From Oscillospiraceae bacterium (GTDB taxonomy: Bacteria; Bacillota; Clostridia; Oscillospirales; Oscillospiraceae): a stretch of 64,000 nucleotides of DNA. Location: positions 248,001 through 312,000 of the forward strand of contig JAFRER010000003.1 in the NCBI GenBank assembly GCA_017434755.1, given 5' to 3'. The notes beneath the pieces were generated by a model. That model saw nothing but the letters and a program-made list of their open reading frames with translations. It ran no database searches and was not told where the DNA came from. Shown here in pieces: positions 1-7,944 of the stretch (position 1 is the first letter of the stretch; each line of letters starts with the position of its first letter). A program made the position numbers and the translations under genes.

Positions 1-898
1 GTGTTTTGATGTTGACCTTTTTCAATCCGCCCGAAGGCGCTTTTACCATTACGGAGTCTTCATTCTCAAGGACGATCGTTCCGGTTTCACGAAGCTTTGC
101 AGAGATGCATTCAAGGTGTTTCGGGATAACGTTCTTGATGAGGATCTCTCCGCCGGACGCCGCGGCTGCAACCATGAAAGTGCCGGCCTCGATCTGATCC
201 GGAATGATGGAATAGAATCCGCCGTGAAGAGACTCCACACCGTTGATCTTTATGGTATCGGTTCCTGCTCCGCGAACATCCGCGCCCATGGAATTGAGGA
301 AGTTGGCAAGATCAACGATGTGCGGTTCTCTTGCCGCATTCTCGATGATAGTCCTCCCCTGAGCGAGGACCGCAGCAAGGATGATGTTCATCGTAGCGCC
401 GACGGACACCTTATCCAGATAGATCTTTGAACCGTGAAGCTTGCCGTCGGCAGCAACAGCGGTGATATAACCGTTTCTCACGGTCATATCGGCACCAAGC
501 GCGGAAATGCCTTTAATGTGCTGCTCGATCGGTCTCACGCCGAAATTACATCCGCCGGGCATCGTCGTCTTCGCATAGCCGAATCTGCCGAGCATTGCGC
601 CGATAAGATAATATGACGCACGTATTTTCCTTGTTAATTCATAAGGTGCGTCAACATACTTTACATTGCTGCAGTCGATCTCGATCGTGGAATTGTTTAT
701 GAAACTGATCTTAGCTCCCATCTGACTGAGGATCGTGAGGAGCTTATCCGTATCACTGATATGCGGAATATTCTCAATCCGGCATACTCCGTTTACAAGA
801 AGCGCTGCCGGAATAATAGCAACAGCAGCATTTTTGGCTCCGCTGACAGTTACTTCACCGTATAATGGCCTGCCGCCGTTGATCACATACTTTTCCAT
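1..898 (-). CDS. murA: UDP-N-acetylglucosamine 1-carboxyvinyltransferase, 3' end beyond window
   Basis: The reverse strand encodes about 299 N-terminal residues of an EPSP-synthase-fold enzyme, starting MEKYVINGGRPLYGEV and continuing off the left edge with no stop. The enzyme adds enolpyruvate from PEP to UDP-GlcNAc, the first committed step of peptidoglycan synthesis in the cytoplasm. The N-terminal VSGAKNAA block and the MPGGCNFGVRPIEQH block, which carries the active-site cysteine targeted by fosfomycin in this family, are both visible. The ATG at 898-896 is the natural start. Many Clostridia carry two murA paralogs and the sequence does not say which this is. It is divergent from smpB. 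Confidence 0.95.
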   Translation of the reverse strand, partial: MEKYVINGGRPLYGEVTVSGAKNAAVAIIPAALLVNGVCRIENIPHISDTDKLLTILSQMGAKISFINNSTIEIDCSNVKYVDAPYELTRKIRASYYLIGAMLGRFGYAKTTMPGGCNFGVRPIEQHIKGISALGADMTVRNGYITAVAADGKLHGSKIYLDKVSVGATMNIILAAVLAQGRTIIENAAREPHIVDLANFLNSMGADVRGAGTDTIKINGVESLHGGFYSIIPDQIEAGTFMVAAAASGGEILIKNVIPKHLECISAKLRETGTIVLENEDSVMVKAPSGGLKKVNIKT

Positions 899-1223
899 GC
901 TTACCAACCTAACCGTCAGTTCATTCGTTTACTGACAACTATATATAGTATCATAAAACAGGAAGAAAGGCAATATATGCAGTCTGCTCGGGTCATCACT
1001 TTACATAATTCAGTTGCTTCGCTCTTATACTATAACACCAAACCATTTTGTGTTCCACAATTATTTGTTATTTTAAGACCAAAAATCAATTATTTATACT
1101 AAATGTTGTGGTTGAGTGTTCTTTTTAACATCCGGAAGCAGATTCATTTACAATTCAGTTACACTTTATTCTTCCGTTTTATCGAAAATTATGGTAATAT
1201 ACCAGCGGATGTGATGTGATACT
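899..1223. other. intergenic region between divergent murA and smpB
   Basis: These 325 bp are AT-rich and hold no convincing reading frame. They must contain the divergent promoters for murA (leftward) and smpB (rightward). A plausible -10 for smpB (TAATAT) lies near 1195, but I see no well-matched -35 at proper spacing. No riboswitch or terminator hairpin is obvious. Confidence 0.5.
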
Positions 1224-1691
1224 ATGAATCCTGAAAAAAGAGATATCGCTTCTAACAGGAAAGCATACCATGATTATTTCATACTCGACCGTTATGAAGC
1301 GGGAATAGAGCTTGCCGGCACCGAAGTAAAGTCCATACGAGCCGGTAATATCAATCTGAAAGATTCATTCTGCACGATAAAGAATAATGAGATCTTTATT
1401 CGCGGAATGCATATCAGCCCCTATTCCCACGGAAATATATTTAACAAGGATCCCGTAAGACCGAGAAAGCTCCTTATGCACAAAAAAGAAATAGCACGAC
1501 TGAATGCAAGGATCATGCAGGACGGTGTTGCTTTGATCCCTCTGTCTGTTTATTTCAAAGGCAGTCTTATCAAAGTTGAACTCGGTCTGTGCAAAGGGAA
1601 AAAGCTTCACGACAAGCGTGACAGTGAAGCTGAGAAAGAATCCAGAAGAAACATTGAAAGAACATTGAAAGAAGGAAGGTATTCTGAATGA
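1224..1691 (+). CDS. smpB: SsrA-binding protein SmpB
   Basis: A 155-residue protein of typical SmpB length. It shows the family N-terminus with RKAYHDYFILDRYEAGIELAGTEVKS, here split as the NRKAYHDYF and GIELAGTEVKSIR blocks. It also has the OB-fold core and the basic C-terminal tail (KGKKLHDKRD, then an Arg/Lys-rich helix) that reaches into the ribosomal decoding centre. SmpB binds tmRNA and delivers it to ribosomes stalled on broken mRNAs. The tmRNA gene itself lies 0.5 kb downstream. The stop overlaps the next ATG (ATGA), so translation of the cyclophilin is probably coupled. Confidence 0.97.
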   Translation: MNPEKRDIASNRKAYHDYFILDRYEAGIELAGTEVKSIRAGNINLKDSFCTIKNNEIFIRGMHISPYSHGNIFNKDPVRPRKLLMHKKEIARLNARIMQDGVALIPLSVYFKGSLIKVELGLCKGKKLHDKRDSEAEKESRRNIERTLKEGRYSE

Positions 1692-2209
1692 GCAATCCTG
1701 TAGTTACGTTCGAAATGGAAAACGGAAAAATAATGAAAGCGGAGCTGTACCCTGAAATAGCGCCGAATACCGTCAATAATTTTATTTCTCTTATCAATCG
1801 CGGCTTTTACAACGGACTGATATTCCACAGAGTGATCAGCGGTTTTATGATCCAGGGCGGTGACCCCATGGGAAGAGGCATCGGAGGGCCCGGTTACAGC
1901 ATCAGTGGCGAGTTTGCGATGAACGGATTCAAAAACGATCTGCTCCATGAACGCGGTGTTTTATCCATGGCCAGAGCCCAGAATCCGAATTCCGCCGGAA
2001 GTCAGTTTTTCATCATGCATCAGGATTCTCCCCATCTTGACGGAAGCTATGCCGCCTTCGGCAAGCTTACCGAAGGATTTGATGTTCTCGACGAGATCGC
2101 CTCTGTAAGAACAGATTACAATGACAGGCCGAGGATCCCTCAGGTTATGAAAAAGGTGACCGTAGATACCTTCGGTGAAAAGTATCCGGCTCCTGACAAA
2201 TGTAAATAA
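1688..2209 (+). CDS. cyclophilin-type peptidyl-prolyl cis-trans isomerase
   Basis: A 173-residue single-domain cyclophilin with no signal peptide, so probably cytoplasmic. The family core is clear: FHRVISGFMIQGGDP contains the catalytic Arg and the Phe/Gln pocket, followed by SAGSQFFIMHQDSPHLDG and YAAFGKLTEGFDVLD. It speeds proline isomerisation during protein folding. It starts inside the stop of smpB, which places it in the smpB transcript ahead of ssrA. No extra domains are present. Confidence 0.95.
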   Translation: MSNPVVTFEMENGKIMKAELYPEIAPNTVNNFISLINRGFYNGLIFHRVISGFMIQGGDPMGRGIGGPGYSISGEFAMNGFKNDLLHERGVLSMARAQNPNSAGSQFFIMHQDSPHLDGSYAAFGKLTEGFDVLDEIASVRTDYNDRPRIPQVMKKVTVDTFGEKYPAPDKCK

Positions 2210-2217
2210 GTCAACCC

Positions 2218-2569
2218 GGGGATGTAACGGATTCGACGGGGATACGGAGATCTGACAAGCGGGCGGATGCGACCTGCATCCTTAAAAAGGTCAGGCTTTT
2301 ATAAATTAAAGAACAACGATAACACTGTTCTTCTCGCTGCTTGATCAGTGAGCGTCTGTTTCGGGAGTACCACGGCCCGATCTCAGGCGTCGATTAGTGG
2401 TGAACGTGAGCATTCAAAGCTTTGAGAGTGCCATGAACAATGAAGCTACCTGACTTCTGAGTCTGACAGCTGACGCTTAAGAAAGGGAATCTCAAACAAC
2501 TGTCTGCGCCCGGAGAAAGTTATTTTGAAGTGTTTTCGGACGGGGGTTCAACTCCCCCCATCTCCACCA
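2218..2569 (+). ncRNA. ssrA: transfer-messenger RNA (tmRNA)
   Basis: The 352-nt gene begins with GGGGATGTAACGGATTCGAC and ends with a T-arm (GGGGGTTCAACTCCCCC) and an encoded CCA at 2567-2569. The 7-bp acceptor stem forms between the first and last bases (GGGGATG with CATCTCC, one G-U). The tag frame ends NNDNTVLLAA followed by TGA at 2342-2344; the resume codon is probably AAG at 2309. The LAA-type end is the usual degradation signal for ClpXP-class proteases. It follows smpB and the cyclophilin in the same direction, so binding partner and RNA are neighbours. Confidence 0.97.
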
Positions 2570-2574
2570 TAATT

Positions 2575-2607
2575 GTACGCTGATCCTGATACGATCAGCG
2601 TACTTTT
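2575..2607 (+). terminator. intrinsic terminator of ssrA
   Basis: An 11-bp perfect stem (GTACGCTGATC with GATCAGCGTAC) encloses a 7-nt loop and is followed by TTTT. It begins 6 nt after the tmRNA CCA end. Confidence 0.9.
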
Positions 2608-2686
2608 ATTCTGCACCCCGGGAAGAATTAAAACTCCTCGTGACAAGGGGCTTTCAGACTTCCCGCAAATTTAATCACAACAAGCG

Positions 2687-2728
2687 AATCCCCGACAGAC
2701 CTGTTCTGTCGGGGATTACTGCGTTTTA
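2687..2728 (+). terminator. second terminator-like hairpin
   Basis: A 13-bp inverted repeat (2687-2699 with 2705-2717) around a 5-nt loop, followed within 10 nt by GTTTTATT. It may be a backup terminator for ssrA or a leftover of an inserted element, since the decayed integrase fragment starts right after it. Confidence 0.6.
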
Positions 2729-2737
2729 TTCAAATCA

Positions 2738-2946
2738 GTTCTGAATCTCCATCCGCATTTGTTCCGTCATTATCAAGTTTCCTATCTTATTCAAAAAGGA
2801 TCCGGCATTGTATCGGTTTCTTAGAGGCCTGGTCATTTTAAGTAAGTACAACAACAAACATTTATGCTCATGAGATTGAAAAGGCGGACAAGGAAAATGC
2901 TGATTACGTTGTCGAGAATTATACCTCAAAAGCAAAAATATCGTGA
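2738..2946 (+). pseudogene. C-terminal remnant of a tyrosine recombinase (phage/ICE integrase)
   Basis: Read in frame from about 2741 the DNA gives LNLHPHLFRHYQVSYLIQKG, then a stretch ending RPGH. After a shift of one base it continues VSTTTNIYAHEIEKADKENA and ends at TGA 2944-2946. This matches the end of tyrosine recombinases: the HxxR box (here HLFRH), the second His of the GH box, and the Tyr nucleophile in NIYAH. A TAG at 2822-2824 and a one-base deletion near 2840 break the frame, and everything upstream of the HxxR box is gone. It sits between ssrA and tRNA-Arg, both classic integration targets. Confidence 0.8.
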
Positions 2947-3017
2947 GCGAGTTGAATGAAAGTTGAATTATCTTGTTTTAAGCAAAATCCAAAAGCCCTT
3001 CAAAATCCTATAAAGTT

Positions 3018-3052
3018 AAAAAAACCGCTGTTATATAAAAATACAGCGGTTT
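3018..3052 (-). terminator. terminator of tRNA-Arg
   Basis: On the minus strand a 7-bp or longer GC-rich stem (ACAGCGG with CCGCTGT, extended by A-T pairs) is followed by a run of seven Ts (A-run at 3018-3024). It lies a few bases beyond the 3' end of the tRNA. Confidence 0.85.
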
Positions 3053-3057
3053 GATTA

Positions 3058-3134
3058 TGGTACGGCTGACGGGATTCGAACCCACGACCTCCAGAGTCGG
3101 AGTCTGGCACTCTATCCAGCTGAGCTACAGCCGC
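3058..3134 (-). tRNA. tRNA-Arg (anticodon CCG)
   Basis: A 77-nt minus-strand cloverleaf with encoded CCA (TGG at 3058-3060 on the plus strand). The anticodon arm is CCAGA-CTCCGAC-TCTGG, giving anticodon CCG, which reads CGG arginine codons. The T-arm carries GGTTCGAATCC. The acceptor stem has a G-U first pair. The integrase fragment upstream of its 3' end suggests this or ssrA was once an attachment site. Confidence 0.96.
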
Positions 3135-3254
3135 AAATCTTTTTGTATTATAGCAAATGAACCCCGTTAAGTAAATATGCATGTTTTTTTTTCGACGCAT
3201 TTATGTTATATTGATAAAAAACAAATCCAAGAAATCAATACCGGATCTATCGAT

Positions 3255-4310
3255 ATGAAAAAAAATCCTTTATTCAGACTATTCACCATACTGCTCAGTA
3301 TCTGCATACTGTTTTCTTTTTCATCCTGCGGAGAATCCGATGAAAAAGAAGTTGTGATCTTTGCCATGGATACCCAGATGACCATAAAGGCATACGGGAA
3401 ATACAGAGAAAAAGGGGTCGCTGCTGCATCAAGCATTATTTATTCCATGGACAGCGCACTTGATCCCAAGCTTACGAGCAGCAAGGTCTATGAACTGAAC
3501 CACGCAAACGGAAAAGAGGTCCTTGTTTCCGGGCAGATTGCAAAAATGATCAGCACAGCGCAGGATGTATACAAAAAAAGCGACGGTGCTCTCGATCTGA
3601 CCTTATATCCTCTAATCAAAAGATGGGCTATCCATGACGGGAAGGGATATGTACCTTCCGACTCTGAGATCTACCAGGATCTCAGTCGGCTGTGTTTTGA
3701 TCAGGTCGTCCTGACAGCTTTTCCGGCCTCCGGCAGTTATACTCTTCAGATGCCTGCAAATGCTGAGATCTCTTTTGCAGCGGTAGCAAAGGGATGTGCT
3801 TCGGATTATGCGATCGAGGCTATGAAAAACGCCGGAGTTGAGAGCGGCATCGTCTCTCTCGGAGGAAATGTTCAGACTCTCGGTCTGAAGCCGAACGGGA
3901 AAAAATGGGAGATCGCCATTCAGGATCCGAACAATCCTTCTGCCTATCTCGGCGTTCTCACCATCGGCGAAACCGCCGTTGTCACCAGCGGATCATACCA
4001 AAGGTATTTTACCGATGTGAACGGAAAAACATATCATCACATCCTCAAGCCGAACACCGGGTATCCCGTTAACAACATGCTGTCTTCGGTCACCGTTGTA
4101 TGCAGTGACGGAACTCTTGCTGACTGTCTGTCCACTGCCCTTTTCGTTCTGGGCGAGACGGCAGCGATCAACTACTGGAGGAATTACGGCAAAGAGTCCT
4201 TTGAGCTGATAATGGTCGATATCGACAAAACCGTTATTTGTACCTCCGGCCTTATCGAGCAGTTCAACCTTACCAACACAACAGACTATACGCTGAAGTT
4301 TATTGAATGA
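3255..4310 (+). CDS. apbE: FAD:protein FMN transferase, lipoprotein (ApbE family)
   Basis: A 351-residue exported flavin transferase. The N-terminus is a lipoprotein signal peptide ending in the lipobox FSSC-G, so the mature protein is anchored outside the membrane. I start at ATG 3255, where the signal peptide begins, rather than at an upstream ATG at 3177. ApbE blocks are present: VAKGCASDYAIEA, then SLGGNVQTLG, then TSGSYQRYF with HHILKPNTGYP, and the metal-site region SDGTLADCLSTALFVLG. The enzyme attaches FMN through a phosphoester bond to Thr/Ser of Rnf/Nqr-type subunits or extracellular flavoproteins. No target gene is in the window. Confidence 0.93.
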   Translation: MKKNPLFRLFTILLSICILFSFSSCGESDEKEVVIFAMDTQMTIKAYGKYREKGVAAASSIIYSMDSALDPKLTSSKVYELNHANGKEVLVSGQIAKMISTAQDVYKKSDGALDLTLYPLIKRWAIHDGKGYVPSDSEIYQDLSRLCFDQVVLTAFPASGSYTLQMPANAEISFAAVAKGCASDYAIEAMKNAGVESGIVSLGGNVQTLGLKPNGKKWEIAIQDPNNPSAYLGVLTIGETAVVTSGSYQRYFTDVNGKTYHHILKPNTGYPVNNMLSSVTVVCSDGTLADCLSTALFVLGETAAINYWRNYGKESFELIMVDIDKTVICTSGLIEQFNLTNTTDYTLKFIE

Positions 4311-4319
4311 TTCCATACC

Positions 4320-6365
4320 ATGATCTACTCTGATTCGGATATAAAAACACTGAAAGGCATAGGCGATAAAAAGGCTCAGGCTTTTAACAAGCTCGGCATT
4401 TTTACCGTCTATGACCTTATTTCTTTTTATCCGCGTAAATACGAGGACAGGAGTCTGATAAAAAACATCTCCGATCTGAATGACGGGGACACCTGCTGCA
4501 TCAAGGCTGTAGCAGCGGACGATCCGAAACTTTCAAGGATCAGACGCGGCCTTGATATTGTTAAATTCAGGGCTTTTGACAGCACCGGGCTGATCGAGAT
4601 CTCCTATTTTAACCAGTCCTGGATGAAAAATACGATCTGCAAAGGCGAACAGTATTACTTTTACGGAAAAGTTGAAAAGCGGTACAACCGGGCAGCCATG
4701 ACCAATCCCACGTTTGAAAAGGATGAAGCAGCCGGTAACAAGACCGGGCGGATAGTCCCTGTCTATCGCCTGACGTCCGGACTCACCCAAAAGAACGTAA
4801 CGGATGCTGTGCGGGTTGCCGTTGATACATTTGCCGATACCGTTCCGGAAATACTCAATCCCGAGATCCGGGAGCGCAATGAACTCGTGCAGGCAAGATT
4901 CGCCTATAAAAACATTCACTTTCCCGCCGATCTGGGCAGTCTGGAGCTTTCGAGAAGACGGCTGATATTTGAAGAGCTTTTTCTGCTCTCCTGTTCTCTC
5001 GGCCTGAGAAAGCACGGTATAAAAAAAGAAAACGGCTTTATTATAAGCAGCGATGGCATCCGGGATTTCCTTGATGCACTCCCCTTTACGCCTACTTCAG
5101 CCCAGATACGTGCTATCGATGAATGCTCGATCGATATGAAGTCCGGTCAGGTCATGAACAGGCTTCTTCAGGGTGATGTCGGCAGCGGCAAGACCCTTGT
5201 CGCCGCTGCTCTGATCTATAATGCCTTTCGATCCGGTTTTGTATCCGCACTGATGGTACCCACGGAAGTGCTTGCCGAGCAGCACTGTAAAAACCTGCGT
5301 GAGCTGTTTTCTTTTTCAGGACTGAGAATCGAACTGCTCACGGGATCCACCACAGCAGCTGAAAAAAGACGTATTAAAAGCGAACTGAAAACAGGAAATA
5401 TCGATCTCATCATCGGAACTCATGCGCTGTTCAGTGATGATGTTTCTTATACCAATCTCGGACTTGTCATAACAGATGAACAGCATCGCTTCGGCGTAAA
5501 ACAGCGATCAGCAATCGTTGAAAAGGCAGGAAATCCGCATATCCTGGTTATGTCTGCCACCCCCATCCCGCGGTCTCTCGCGCTGATCATCTACGGAGAT
5601 CTGGACATCTCCGTACTTGACGAACTCCCTCCGGGGAGAAAACCCGTCGAAACATTTCTTGTTGATGACAGTTACAGGCAGAGACTGCTTTCCTTCATTA
5701 ACAAACAGGTCGAAGGCGGACATCAGGTTTATATCGTCTGTCCGAAAGTTGAGGATGATCCGTCTGAGGAACTCAAATCCGTCAAAAGATATACCGAAGA
5801 CCTGATGAGGAAACTTCCCGGGATCTCCGTGGAGTATATCCACGGGAAGATGTCCGGAAAAGAAAAAGACCGTATCATGTCCTCGTTCATGAGAAACGAG
5901 ACCGGCATCCTCGTTTCAACGACCGTTATCGAGGTAGGAGTCGACGTGCCGAACGCCTCCTTAATGATCATTGAAAACGCCGACAGATTCGGACTCAGTC
6001 AGCTTCATCAGCTTCGCGGAAGAGTCGGGCGGGGCTCTGAGAAGAGTTATTGTGTTCTCGTTTCTGACAACACCGGCCAGGATGTTCTGAACCGTTTGAA
6101 CATCCTGTGCAAAACGGGTGATGGTTTCGTTATTTCAGAGGAGGACCTGAAGATCAGGGGGCCCGGTGACTTTTTCGGTGAGCGGCAGCACGGACTTCCG
6201 GAAATGCACATTGCCGATCTCGGCGTTAATGTCAACATCCTTCAAAAAGCCCGTGATGAAGCAACAGCACTGCTGGAATCGGATCCTGAACTGAAAAGAG
6301 AAGAAAACCGGGCGCTCAAAGAGCAGGTCGGCTTTCTTCTCGAAAAGAACCTGATATTGAATTAA
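4320..6365 (+). CDS. recG: ATP-dependent DNA helicase RecG
   Basis: A 681-residue superfamily 2 helicase of normal RecG length. An N-terminal wedge (OB-fold) domain covers about residues 60-150. Walker A GDVGSGKT lies near residue 290, the DEQHRFG box (motif II) near 390, and motif VI (QLHQLRGRVGRGSEKSYC) near 565. RecG remodels stalled forks and Holliday junctions. It begins 9 bp after apbE and is likely cotranscribed with it. The overlap of function is accidental as far as I can see. Confidence 0.97.
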   Translation: MIYSDSDIKTLKGIGDKKAQAFNKLGIFTVYDLISFYPRKYEDRSLIKNISDLNDGDTCCIKAVAADDPKLSRIRRGLDIVKFRAFDSTGLIEISYFNQSWMKNTICKGEQYYFYGKVEKRYNRAAMTNPTFEKDEAAGNKTGRIVPVYRLTSGLTQKNVTDAVRVAVDTFADTVPEILNPEIRERNELVQARFAYKNIHFPADLGSLELSRRRLIFEELFLLSCSLGLRKHGIKKENGFIISSDGIRDFLDALPFTPTSAQIRAIDECSIDMKSGQVMNRLLQGDVGSGKTLVAAALIYNAFRSGFVSALMVPTEVLAEQHCKNLRELFSFSGLRIELLTGSTTAAEKRRIKSELKTGNIDLIIGTHALFSDDVSYTNLGLVITDEQHRFGVKQRSAIVEKAGNPHILVMSATPIPRSLALIIYGDLDISVLDELPPGRKPVETFLVDDSYRQRLLSFINKQVEGGHQVYIVCPKVEDDPSEELKSVKRYTEDLMRKLPGISVEYIHGKMSGKEKDRIMSSFMRNETGILVSTTVIEVGVDVPNASLMIIENADRFGLSQLHQLRGRVGRGSEKSYCVLVSDNTGQDVLNRLNILCKTGDGFVISEEDLKIRGPGDFFGERQHGLPEMHIADLGVNVNILQKARDEATALLESDPELKREENRALKEQVGFLLEKNLILN

Positions 6366-6375
6366 CGGAAAGATC

Positions 6376-6960
6376 TCAGATATGATCAACATATGATCTT
6401 ATTACGGCTACCGAGCCCTCGATTCCGATCTTCGTGCTGTCGATGCACAGGTCATAGTTATCAAGGTCTCCCCAGATCTGATCGGTATAATACCTGTAAT
6501 AGCTGGCCCGGTCTTTATCAACTTCCTTGATCAGCTTTTTCGCTTTATCCTCAGATAAGGCCTTTCTTTCCATGATATTCTTCACACGGTTGGAATAATC
6601 TCCGTAGAAGAACACTCTTACGAGGTCTTCCCTGTTTCTGAGGATATAGTCGGCGCATCTTCCCACGAAAACACAGTCTCCCTTTTCGGAGAGCGACCTT
6701 ATCGCGTCGAACTGAACAGAGACGACTTCAATGTTCATATGGAATGTCTCGTTAAAAGCCGGGTATTCGGGTGTCGTGAGGACATATGGAGAGACTCTCT
6801 TCTCATCATAGGAATTCAACACTTCCTTGCTGAAACTCGAATTACGAGCCGCCTCATCCACAATCTCCCTGCTGTAGCAGGGAATGTTGAGCTGTCTGGC
6901 AAGTTCGACCGCAATGGTTCTTCCGTCAGTTCCGTGCTGTCTGCCAATCGTGATTATCAT
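6376..6960 (-). CDS. cytidylate kinase-like family protein
   Basis: A 194-residue P-loop kinase-like protein starting MIITIGRQHGTDGRTIA, a variant phosphate-binding loop typical of the cytidylate-kinase-like family of Clostridia rather than true Cmk. GDCVFVGRCADYIL and the lid-like Arg/Lys region (SNRVKNIMERKALSEDKAKK) follow. Family members are annotated by similarity to CMP kinase, but the natural substrate is not established. A good Shine-Dalgarno (GGAGGG, 6-nt spacer) supports the start at 6960. It is convergent with recG, only 10 bp apart. Confidence 0.85.
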   Translation of the reverse strand: MIITIGRQHGTDGRTIAVELARQLNIPCYSREIVDEAARNSSFSKEVLNSYDEKRVSPYVLTTPEYPAFNETFHMNIEVVSVQFDAIRSLSEKGDCVFVGRCADYILRNREDLVRVFFYGDYSNRVKNIMERKALSEDKAKKLIKEVDKDRASYYRYYTDQIWGDLDNYDLCIDSTKIGIEGSVAVIRSYVDHI

Positions 6961-7041
6961 ATTCGTCCCTCCAGTCTTTTGTTACATTTTAACACGTAAT
7001 TTCTGTATTTCAAGAAAAAGCGAACTGTAAAGGCTAAATCG

Positions 7042-7704
7042 TCAAAGGACCCCGATCATAACGAGGAACAAAAGGACGAAGGTGATGAGAACTGCAGCGG
7101 CAAAAATCGTAAAGCCCACCTTGAAACCTCCCTTATTGCCGCTTGCAGACTCTTCAACCAGATGCGCTCTCCTGAGTGCATTGACCACCGGTTTATAAAT
7201 AAGAAGTGTTATCCCGGCATTGATGCCTCCCTTAATAAGATTGAACGGGAGAAAAATACTCATCAGCATTCCAGCCACGACCGAACGGTCAACTCCCATG
7301 TAAAAAGGCGTTATTATGTAGTTCCAGAGCACCATGCAGGCTGCCAGCACCACAATCCCGATTCCAAGACCGATCACAGCGCCTTTCAGTGTATGGTGTT
7401 TGCGATAGAACCAAGCCGCAGGAACGGTAAATGCACATGTCGATACAACGTTCATCAAAAGACCGTAGAATCCCGTGGAACTGATGGTAAGCATCTCGAT
7501 GATCGATGTCAGTACAGAAACGAACACGCACGTAAGAGGCCCGAATATGAAGCCGCTTATGACGATTACGGCGTCCTTAGGCTCATAGCTCAGAAAACCC
7601 GCCACATTGGGAATCACCTTGCTGATGAGCACGGCAACAAATGATATTGCTGTAAACATTGCGACTACTGCGATATACCTTGTAGAATACCTCTGATTGT
7701 TCAT
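7042..7704 (-). CDS. ribU: riboflavin ECF transporter, S component RibU
   Basis: A 220-residue membrane protein with about six hydrophobic segments. YEPKDAVIVISGFIFGP and TISSTGFYGLLMNVVST match the substrate-binding region of RibU proteins. RibU gives substrate specificity to a shared energy-coupling module (EcfA, A', T), which is not in this window, for riboflavin uptake. Identity is strongly supported by the FMN riboswitch and terminator directly upstream. The start at 7704 has GGAG 7 nt before the ATG. The C-terminus carries an extra hydrophobic segment after a short Gly/Lys linker, slightly longer than minimal RibU. Confidence 0.93.
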   Translation of the reverse strand: MNNQRYSTRYIAVVAMFTAISFVAVLISKVIPNVAGFLSYEPKDAVIVISGFIFGPLTCVFVSVLTSIIEMLTISSTGFYGLLMNVVSTCAFTVPAAWFYRKHHTLKGAVIGLGIGIVVLAACMVLWNYIITPFYMGVDRSVVAGMLMSIFLPFNLIKGGINAGITLLIYKPVVNALRRAHLVEESASGNKGGFKVGFTIFAAAVLITFVLLFLVMIGVL

Positions 7705-7719
7705 GGCTGTTTCTCCAAT

Positions 7720-7745
7720 AAAAAAAGCCCGGACAGTATCCGGGC
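7720..7745 (-). terminator. riboswitch-controlled terminator ahead of ribU
   Basis: A minus-strand stem GCCCGGA/TCCGGGC with a 5-nt loop is followed by seven Ts. It sits between the FMN aptamer and the ribU Shine-Dalgarno, the layout of transcription-attenuating FMN switches: FMN bound means termination. Confidence 0.9.
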
Positions 7746-7760
7746 AAAGATAACAAAACG

Positions 7761-7882
7761 ATCTTCTTTCATCCAGACTGTACTGTCGGTTCCGGAATCA
7801 CACCGGATCGGCCTATCGGCTCGCGGACTAAGCTTTCACTATTACCGCCGGTAAGGAATCTCACCTTGCCCTGAAGACTGCT
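7761..7882 (-). promoter_or_regulatory. FMN riboswitch (RFN element)
   Basis: On the minus strand the leader contains the conserved RFN blocks. These are CAGGGCAAGGTGAGATTCC, then TTACCGGCGGTAATAG, then AGTCCGCGAGCC, then GGTGTGATTCCGGAACCGAC, closing with GGATGAAAGAAGAT. The 5' TCTTC and 3' GAAGA close helix P1. It senses FMN and controls only ribU here; no rib biosynthesis genes are adjacent. Confidence 0.96.
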
Positions 7883-7944
7883 TGTACTATAGCATATCCT
7901 TCTGCTGTTTTCAATACTAAAGACAAAAGGAAGCAACAACTGAA

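Noticed and set aside
2735-2935. 66-codon minus-strand frame
   Set aside because: The plus strand gives a clear, though broken, integrase C-terminus over the same bases.
3177-3254. Longer N-terminus for ApbE
   Set aside because: The extension would place about 26 residues before a perfect lipoprotein signal peptide and has no Shine-Dalgarno.
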